From Escherichia sp. E1V33 (GTDB lineage: Bacteria; Pseudomonadota; Gammaproteobacteria; Enterobacterales; Enterobacteriaceae), in the NCBI RefSeq assembly GCF_004211955.1, contig NZ_RHJI01000004.1, positions 62,001 through 126,000 on the forward strand: a stretch of 64,000 nucleotides of DNA, written 5' to 3'. This document shows, in pieces, positions 56,705 through 64,000 of this stretch. Within the stretch, counting starts at the first letter, position 1; each line of letters begins with the position of its first letter. The position numbers and the translations under genes are program-made. The notes below the pieces were generated by a model, which was not told the DNA's origin, searched no databases, and saw only the letters and a program-made list of their open reading frames with translations.

Positions 56705-57889
56705 TTAATTTGCGGCTTCCTGACGATGAAAACCTCGCCACCAGACCAGTAAATTCACCAGGGCAAGTGACGCACCAGCCAGGCAAACGCCAGCCCAACC
56801 GGCATGTTGCCAGGCGGATGCCGAGATCAGCGAACCAGCAGCACCGCCAATAAAGTAGCTGGTCATGTAACCTGCAGTCAGGCGATTACGGGCATCAGGG
56901 TAAATTCGGTAAATTACGGTCTGATTGGTGATATGCACGCCCTGCACGGTGAGATCCAGTACCAGAATGCCGATAATTAGCGCCAGTACGTAAGCGTGAC
57001 CAAACCAGATCGCCAGCCATGAAAGTAACAACAGCAGCAGACCAAACGTTGTTGTGAGATGCGATTTGCCCTTATCGGCAAAACCGCCCGCCGGACGAGC
57101 GCCCAATGCTCCGGCAGCTCCCGCAAGTCCAAACAGACCAATTACGCCATCGCTGTAGTTAAAAGGTGGGGCGGCAAGCAAAAAGGCCATCGAGGTCCAG
57201 AGAATGCTGAAGTTGGCAAAGGTCAGGCAGCCCAGTATCGCGCGGGTGCGCAGAATTTTATCACTGATAAACATGCTGAAAACGGAACCAAGCAACTGTG
57301 GGTAGTTGAGGTGGGTTTCTGATTTCATTTGTGGCAGACCACGCCATAATGCCAGCGCCATCAGTGCCATTAATACCGAAGCGACCCAAAAGACGGTGCG
57401 CCAGCCGCCGAGATTCGCCAGCAATCCGGCAACGGTCCGTGCGAGTAAGATCCCCAGCAGCAGGCCGCTCATAATGGTGCCAACGACTTTGCCGCGTTTG
57501 TCTGGTGAAGCCAGCGTCGCCGCCAGCGGAACCAGAATTTGCGCTACGACCGAGAACAAACCAGTTAAGGCCGTACCGAGGATCATCATCGCCAGTGACT
57601 GACTGCTGGCAGTGATTAACATGCCGCCTGCCGCCAGTAAGGTCATCGAGACAATCAGGCGGCGGCGTTCAAACATATCACCGAGGGGAACAAGAAACAG
57701 CAGACCTGCGGCATAGCCCAACTGCGCGGCGGTAACAATAAAGCCTGCCGAACTGGCGGAAAGGGAAAAGTTACGCGCGATGGTGTCGAGCAATGGCTGG
57801 GCGTAATAGTTGCTGGCGACCGCCAGACCGGTGGCGATCGACATCAGCACGATCAGCGCCGGGCTAAGTTCATGATTAGGTTTAGTCAT
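56705..57889 (-). CDS. ygaY: MFS transporter YgaY (intact)
   Basis: A 394-residue major facilitator protein with twelve likely segments. Motif A (LVPLGDMFERRRLI) and a second-half equivalent (GGFADKGKSHLTT) are present. No frameshift or internal stop is seen. As I remember it, the K-12 copy is a pseudogene, so this appears to be the functional ancestral form. The substrate is unknown; sugar or drug efflux is possible for this subfamily. It is transcribed like ygaZH but ends 123 bp before it. Confidence 0.85.
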   Translation of the reverse strand: MTKPNHELSPALIVLMSIATGLAVASNYYAQPLLDTIARNFSLSASSAGFIVTAAQLGYAAGLLFLVPLGDMFERRRLIVSMTLLAAGGMLITASSQSLAMMILGTALTGLFSVVAQILVPLAATLASPDKRGKVVGTIMSGLLLGILLARTVAGLLANLGGWRTVFWVASVLMALMALALWRGLPQMKSETHLNYPQLLGSVFSMFISDKILRTRAILGCLTFANFSILWTSMAFLLAAPPFNYSDGVIGLFGLAGAAGALGARPAGGFADKGKSHLTTTFGLLLLLLSWLAIWFGHAYVLALIIGILVLDLTVQGVHITNQTVIYRIYPDARNRLTAGYMTSYFIGGAAGSLISASAWQHAGWAGVCLAGASLALVNLLVWWRGFHRQEAAN

Positions 57890-57980
57890 TATTTTTGTTT
57901 ATCAGGTGATGATTAAGCTGGAAATCAATAATAGCGGATGTTGATGAATGGGGGCGAAAGATAGCTTGTTGAAATGTGCG

Positions 57981-58170
57981 GTGTGGTTTGTAGGCATGAT
58001 AAGACGCGCCAGCGTCGCATCAGGCATTGTGCACAGAACGGCGGATGCGGCGAAAACGCCTTATCCGCCCTACGGAATGAGTGTGGTTTGTAGGCATGAT
58101 AAGACGCGTTAGCGTCGCATCAGGCATTGTGTACAGAGCGGCGGATGAGGCAAAAACGCCTTATCCGCCC
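57981..58170. repeat. tandem REP doublet (about 100-bp period) between ygaY and proX
   Basis: GTGTGGTTTGTAGGCATGAT starts identical blocks at 57981 and 58081. Each contains a REP pair (ATAAGACGCG...CGTCGCATCAGGC and GGCGGATG...CCTTATCCGCC). It fills most of the interval after proX. Confidence 0.85.
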
Positions 58171-58179
58171 GAATAAAAA

Positions 58180-59172
58180 TTACTTCTGTGCAGCCAGCGC
58201 CTCATTCACCCAGCCATCGAACTGCTGCTGGTGGGCTTTGATCCAGCCATCAACGTGGCCCTGAATATCGCCTTCTGAGGCTTTGCCGTCATGCATAATG
58301 GCGTTCTGGGCGTTAATATCTGCCACTGGTAACTGCATAATGGCGAACAGTTTGGCTGCTGCCGGGTTTTTCTCGGCCCAGGCTTTATTGGCAACGATAT
58401 GCATGGTGCTGACCGGGAAGCCGTAATTCGCGCCATTCGGCAGTTTGGTATCGGCATTTTTATCGCCCGGCAGTGCAGAGAACGGCACCTGCAACCAGAC
58501 CACATCTTTCCCTGGCTTCAGCTCATTACTCACCCAGTACGGCGTCCAGGTGTAGTAAAACACCGGTTTGCCCTCTTTGTAACGACTGATGGTGTCGGCC
58601 ATCATCGCCGCGTAGTTCCCCTGATTATGCGTCACGGTATTGGTCAGTTCATACGCGGCAAGCTGGTGGTTGATCGCACCTTCGCAGCCCCAGCCAGGGT
58701 TACAGCCAGTCAAATCCGCTTTACCGTCGCCGTTGGTATCGAAAAGTTTGGCGATCTTCGGATCTTTTAGTTGTGCGATGTTGGTGATTTTGTACTGGTC
58801 GGCGGTTTTCTTATCGATCAGGTAACCCTGCGCCGCGCCGTTAACAAATACCCCTTCACGATAAAATTTCTTATCGCCACCGGCAGCTTCGTACATGTTG
58901 TCATGCAGTGGCGTCCAGTTCACGGCGGTGAAGGTTGCATCGCCGGAAGCAAGCGAGGTGTAGCCAACGTTGTAATCTACTTCGCTGGGTTTGTTGACGG
59001 TATAGCCTAATTTCTCCAGCGCACGGCTGACCAGCAGCGTCTGGAAGGTTTCTTCGGTGATGGTGCTCTGAACTGGATTAACAGTAATGCCTTTGCCCGG
59101 CAGATCGGCAGCAAAAGTTTGTGTAGAGATAAGCGTGGCAAACGCTGTCGCAAAAAGTACGCTATGTCGCAT
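58180..59172 (-). CDS. proX: ProX, periplasmic glycine betaine-binding protein
   Basis: The 330-residue secreted protein has a signal peptide ([20 protein letters not shown], cleavage after AFA-type AA). Aromatic residues suited to betaine binding are in [11 protein letters not shown] and [11 protein letters not shown]. It delivers glycine betaine or proline betaine to ProVW. The frame opens 16 codons earlier, but ATG 59172 starts the signal peptide. Confidence 0.97.
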
Positions 59173-59228
59173 TGTTATTCCTTTTTTTGGCAGGGTGATA
59201 TGCCCGGCGTCACCGGGCAAGTGCAGAG

Positions 59229-60293
59229 TTACTTAATGAATGGGCGGGTCAGCAGACCGACAGGACCAGTGGTGTACCAGCGACGGTTGCCGCGACTGCG
59301 TGAGTCGCGCCCAACGGCCTGCGTCAGGCGGTCGAGGATAATGGCGAGGATCACAATCCCGACGCCGCCAACGGTGGCAAGCCCCATATCCAGACGACCG
59401 ATACCGCGTAGTACCATCTGACCCAGCCCGCCGACGGCAATCATCGAGGCGATGACCACCATAGAAAGGGCCAGCATCAGCGTCTGGTTAACGCCCGCCA
59501 TAATGGTCGGCATCGCCAGCGGTAACTGAACTTTGAACAGCATCTGGCGCGGGCTGGCACCGAATGAGCGCGAGGCCTCAATCAGATCCGCCGGAACCTG
59601 GTTAATCCCCAGAATGGTCAGACGGATAATCGGCGGCAGCGCAAAGATGATCGTCACCACCACGCCCGGCACGTTACCGATACCAAACAGCATGACGATT
59701 GGCACCAGATAAACAAACGCTGGCGTGGTCTGCATGGCATCAAGCAGTGGACGAATAATTTTCGCTGCTCGCGGACTTCTCGCCAGCCAGATCCCCAACG
59801 GCAAACCGATGACGATACAGAACAGCAGGGCGGTTAACACCAGCGCCAGGGTAATCATGGCCTGCGACCAGGCACCGATTGCGCCGATAGCAATTAGCGA
59901 AACCAGCGTCGCCACGCCCATTCCGACCCCGGAAATCTGCCAGGCGATTAGAGCGAAAACGATAATCGCCATCGGCGCGGGCATACCCAGCAGCAATTGC
60001 TGGAAACCGTTGAGGATATAATCAACCGGAACGCGCACGCCCTGGAAGACGGGACGGAAATGGGTAACGACCCAGTCGATCCCTTCAGTGACCCAACTGT
60101 CGAGCGGGATCAGCGTTTTATGGAACGGATCGAGAATATTAAAATGCTCGACGTTTGGCGCAGGCGTACTGGTCAGCCAGTCAGCACCACCGCCGTCAGT
60201 CGGTGCAGTCGTCGGTGTACCCCAGGCGTCTGCGGATTGCGCGGCACTGTCCGCCGCTGGCGTGGTATCCCACGGATTATTTTGATCAGCCAT
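59229..60293 (-). CDS. proW: ProW, betaine ABC transporter permease
   Basis: The 354-residue permease has an unusually long periplasmic N-terminal region (residues 1-100), then several segments with the EAA-type motif ([20 protein letters not shown]). It overlaps proV by 8 bp. Confidence 0.97.
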
Positions 60294-61488
60294 TATTTAC
60301 CCCCTCACGATCTAAAGCGCGCAGCAGCATTCCTTTCGAAATGATGCCGACATACTGTTGGTCCTCGTCGACCACGGGCACCGCACAGGGTGCCTGTCCG
60401 ACATGAGAGAGCAACTCGCTAAGAGGCGTTTGCGCATCGACCGCTAACGGCGCATCAATCAGCGCCGCATCAAGACCTTGTTGCTGCGTTAACGCAGTTT
60501 TAAGCGAATCGATGGAGACTGCGCCGACAAACTTATTACCGCGTTCGATGACGTAGCCATATTCGCGATCTTCATCCTGCAATAATTTCAGTGCCGAACG
60601 TGGGCCGAAGCCAGGGGTTTTACGAATTAAGCCATTCGGTGTCCGACGGGCAATATCTTTCGCACTGAATACCTGACTAATATCGACGCCACGGAAGAAG
60701 GTACGGACATAATCATTCGCCGGATTATTGAGAATTTCATCCGGTGTGCCGACTTGTACCACTTCACCATTTTGCATAATGGCAATTCGGTCGCCAATAC
60801 GCATGGCTTCATCGAGATCGTGGGAAATAAAGACAATGGTGCGCTGATGTTTCGCCTGTAATTTTACCAGTTCATCCTGCATCTCGGTGCGAATTAATGG
60901 ATCGAGCGCCGAGAAGGCTTCGTCCATTAATAATATATCCGGATTAATCGCTAACGCGCGGGCTAATCCCACACGTTGACGCATCCCGCCAGAGAGTTCA
61001 TCCGGGTAGCTGTGGGCATAATTTTCCAGCCCGACCTGACGCAGTGCATCAATGGCTTTTTCCCGGCGTTCTTCGGCATTAATTCCGGCCAATTCCATAC
61101 CGAACGCAGTATTGTCCAGCACGGTCATATGCGGCATTAAGGCAAAGGACTGGAAGACCATCGCAATCTTTTTTCTGCGCACCTCACGGAGTTCGGCGTC
61201 GGATATTTTGGCAATATCCACACCATCAATCAGTACTTGCCCGCGGGTGGGTTCAATCAGGCGATTGAGAAGGCGTACCATTGTGGATTTACCCGAACCG
61301 GATAATCCCATGATGACAAATATCTCGCCTTCTTCAATGGCCAGACTGGCGTCTTTTACGCCAAGCGATAGCCCAGTTTTTTCCAGAATTTGTTCTTTTG
61401 AAAGTCCTTGTTCGATATATTTGAACGCTCGCTGTGGATGCTCGCCAAATATTTTATAAAGATTTTTAATTTCTAATTTAATTGCCAT
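60286..61488 (-). CDS. proV: ProV, betaine ABC transporter ATPase
   Basis: The 400-residue ATPase has Walker [10 protein letters not shown], signature [10 protein letters not shown], Walker [13 protein letters not shown] and two C-terminal CBS domains that sense ionic strength. It is the first gene of proU, induced by osmotic upshift. Confidence 0.97.
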   Translation of the reverse strand: MAIKLEIKNLYKIFGEHPQRAFKYIEQGLSKEQILEKTGLSLGVKDASLAIEEGEIFVIMGLSGSGKSTMVRLLNRLIEPTRGQVLIDGVDIAKISDAELREVRRKKIAMVFQSFALMPHMTVLDNTAFGMELAGINAEERREKAIDALRQVGLENYAHSYPDELSGGMRQRVGLARALAINPDILLMDEAFSALDPLIRTEMQDELVKLQAKHQRTIVFISHDLDEAMRIGDRIAIMQNGEVVQVGTPDEILNNPANDYVRTFFRGVDISQVFSAKDIARRTPNGLIRKTPGFGPRSALKLLQDEDREYGYVIERGNKFVGAVSIDSLKTALTQQQGLDAALIDAPLAVDAQTPLSELLSHVGQAPCAVPVVDEDQQYVGIISKGMLLRALDREGVNNG

Positions 61489-61556
61489 GCAATAGAAAGA
61501 TTCCTGTTATTTGTTTATGTCGATATATTACCCAATGGAAATAGTCACTTTTTTCT

Positions 61557-61584
61557 ACCCTAACATACTGAGAATCTGAGGCAA
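61557..61584 (-). promoter_or_regulatory. proU P2 promoter
   Basis: On the minus strand TTGCCT and TAGGGT are 16 bp apart, placing the start about 60 bp before proV, as known for the osmotically induced proU P2. AT-rich flanks suit H-NS control. From 61585 to 61786 no gene is seen; it is upstream control sequence. Confidence 0.75.
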
Positions 61585-61786
61585 CCCCTGATGGCAAATG
61601 TGACATGAATATTAATGCGAGCAAATCGCCGGAATTTCCCGTGATATAAGGGCTGAGAGCAAATCGAGAAAAGTTGATATTTTTTGTCAAAGATAGCGAA
61701 AAAACGCCTGAATATTGTGGTTTCAGGAGAATAATGCAACAGAGTATCAGTGTAGATCACCACAAATTATTTGCGTGATATAAAGC

Positions 61787-61913
61787 TATACTCTAAATAA
61801 TTCGAGTTGCAGGAAGGCGACAAGCGAGTGAATCCCCATGAGCTTACATAAGTAAGTGACTGGGGTGAGCGAACGCAGACGCAGCACATGCAACTTGAAG
61901 TATGACGAGTATA
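61787..61913. repeat. complete ERIC (IRU) element
   Basis: Exactly 127 bp, bounded by TATACTC and GAGTATA. The core GTGAATCCCCATGAGCTTAC and AAGTAAGTGACTGGGGTGAG match the sequences used as ERIC primer sites. It lies between nrdF and proV. Confidence 0.95.
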
Positions 61914-61968
61914 TTTGGCGGGAATTATTTCCCTGCTGCGAGTAGTGATATTTTTGAAAATAACACCC

Positions 61969-62937
<969 letters not shown>

Positions 62938-64000
62938 TTAAAGTGCACAGGAGACGCAGCCTTCAATTTCAGTGCCTTCCAGCGCCATCTGACGCAGGCG
63001 AATGTAATAGAGCGTTTTGATACCCTTGCGCCAGGCGTAAATCTGCGCTTTGTTGATATCGCGAGTGGTGGCGGTATCGGGGAAAAACAGCGTCAGCGAC
63101 AGCCCCTGATCGACATGGCGAGTCGCTTCCGCGTAGGTGTCGATGATCTTTTCTGCGCCGATTTCGTAAGCGTCCTGATACAGCGCCAGATTTTCGTTAG
63201 TCATAAATGGGGCAGGGTAGTAAACGCGTCCTGTTTTGCCCTCTTTGCGTATCTCTACTTTCGCCACAATCGGATGAATACTCGACGTGGCATGGTTGAT
63301 ATAAGAGATAGAACCGGTTGGCGGCACCGCCTGGAGATTCTGGTTGTATATGCCATAGCGTATCACGTCGTCGCGCAGCTGCGCCCACATCTCACGGGTA
63401 GGTAACGTAATACCGCTACGGGCAAACAGTCCGCCAACTTTCGCGGTTTTCGGCTGCCAGTTACCTTGCAGATATTGGTTAAAATAGTCACCGCTGGCAT
63501 AGCGTGACTGTTTGAACCCGGCGAAGGTTTCACCGCGTTCGCGCGCCAGCAACATCGAGGTACGCAGTGCGTGCCAGGTGATGGTATAGAAATAGAGATT
63601 GGTGAAATCCAGTGCTTCCGGCGAACCATAAGCGATGCCTTCCCTCGCCAGATAACCATGTAAATTCATCTGCCCCAGTCCGATGGCGTGCGAGGCGGCA
63701 TTTCCGGCTTCGATGGACGGCACGCTGCGGATATGACTCATATCTGACACCGCCGTTAAACCGCGTACGGCAGTCTCTACCGTGCGGGCAAAGTCGGGGG
63801 AATCCATGGTGTGGGCAATATTCAACGAACCTAAATTGCAGGAGATATCATGGCCTGTGCGGGCATAGTCGAGATTCTCGTTATACTCTGAGGCGCTGTT
63901 AACCTGCAAAATCTCTGAGCAGAGATTACTCATATTTATGCGCCCGGCGATAGGGTTAGCACGGTTTACCGTGTCTTCATACATGATGTAGGGATAGCCG
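62938..64000 (-). CDS. nrdE: NrdE, class Ib ribonucleotide reductase large subunit (3' half)
   Basis: The frame is open to the right edge, so only about the last 353 residues of an enzyme of some 714 are present. [31 protein letters not shown] and the C-terminal redox pair CVSCAL are seen. It reduces ribonucleoside diphosphates with NrdF and NrdH. Confidence 0.96.
   Translation of the reverse strand, partial: GYPYIMYEDTVNRANPIAGRINMSNLCSEILQVNSASEYNENLDYARTGHDISCNLGSLNIAHTMDSPDFARTVETAVRGLTAVSDMSHIRSVPSIEAGNAASHAIGLGQMNLHGYLAREGIAYGSPEALDFTNLYFYTITWHALRTSMLLARERGETFAGFKQSRYASGDYFNQYLQGNWQPKTAKVGGLFARSGITLPTREMWAQLRDDVIRYGIYNQNLQAVPPTGSISYINHATSSIHPIVAKVEIRKEGKTGRVYYPAPFMTNENLALYQDAYEIGAEKIIDTYAEATRHVDQGLSLTLFFPDTATTRDINKAQIYAWRKGIKTLYYIRLRQMALEGTEIEGCVSCAL

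Overview
The window is chromosomal DNA of Escherichia coli or a very close Escherichia relative. From position 5698 to the right edge, gene order and protein lengths match the E. coli stretch running from ygbA and fhlA through hyp, hyc, asc, hydN-hypF, norRVW, gutQ-srl, mltB, pncC, recA-recX, alaS, csrA, the serV/argVYZQ tRNA cluster, yqaBA, gshA, luxS, emrRAB, ygaZH and proVWX to nrdEF, read in the reverse of the usual K-12 map direction. It is not K-12 itself: it carries an AT-rich accessory block at the left end, an extra autotransporter gene between luxS and emrB, an intact ygaY-type transporter, a repeat-like insertion between recA and recX, and scattered amino-acid differences. Comparisons with K-12 are from memory, without alignment.

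Layout. (1) 1-5697: an AT-rich accessory cluster of four genes on the plus strand: a small protein, a hexapeptide acyltransferase fused to a methyltransferase-like domain, an EamA/DMT exporter and a FAH-fold enzyme. A convergent LysR-type regulator follows, then about 1.3 kb of eroded sequence. This is the part I recognise least and the best candidate for an undescribed system. (2) 5698-20085: ygbA, the formate regulator fhlA, the [NiFe]-hydrogenase maturation operon hypABCDE (minus) and the formate hydrogenlyase operon hycABCDEFGHI (plus). The two operons diverge from a sigma54 intergenic region with FhlA-type sites. (3) 20091-27332: the ascFB beta-glucoside genes with repressor ascG, then hydN-hypF, which belongs functionally with hyc/hyp. 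(4) 27340-31926: a 98-bp tandem REP array, then norVW (nitric oxide reduction) divergent from norR, with three NorR-type sites and a -24/-12 promoter. (5) 31923-36870: gutQ, srlR and srlM-D-B-E-A for sorbitol (glucitol) uptake. (6) 37126-46450: mltB, a small membrane protein, pncC, SOS-controlled recA-recX, alaS, csrA, one tRNA-Ser and four nearly identical tRNA-Arg genes, yqaB and yqaA. (7) 46523-55854: gshA, the antisense-strand sRNA micA, luxS, the autotransporter, emrBAR and ygaH. (8) 55844-64000: ygaZ, ygaY, a REP doublet, the proVWX osmoprotectant transporter, a complete 127-bp ERIC element, nrdF and the 3' half of nrdE, which runs off the right edge.

How the genes work together. HycBCDEFG form the membrane-linked hydrogenase 3 part of formate hydrogenlyase. 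HypA-F build its NiFe(CN)2CO centre, HycI trims HycE, HycH assists maturation, HycA opposes FhlA, and HydN probably supplies electron-transfer or maturation function. The asc, srl, proU, emr and nor blocks are self-contained transport or detoxification units, each with its own regulator nearby. Start codons were chosen by ribosome-binding-site spacing and the usual family length, so several differ from the longest open frame.
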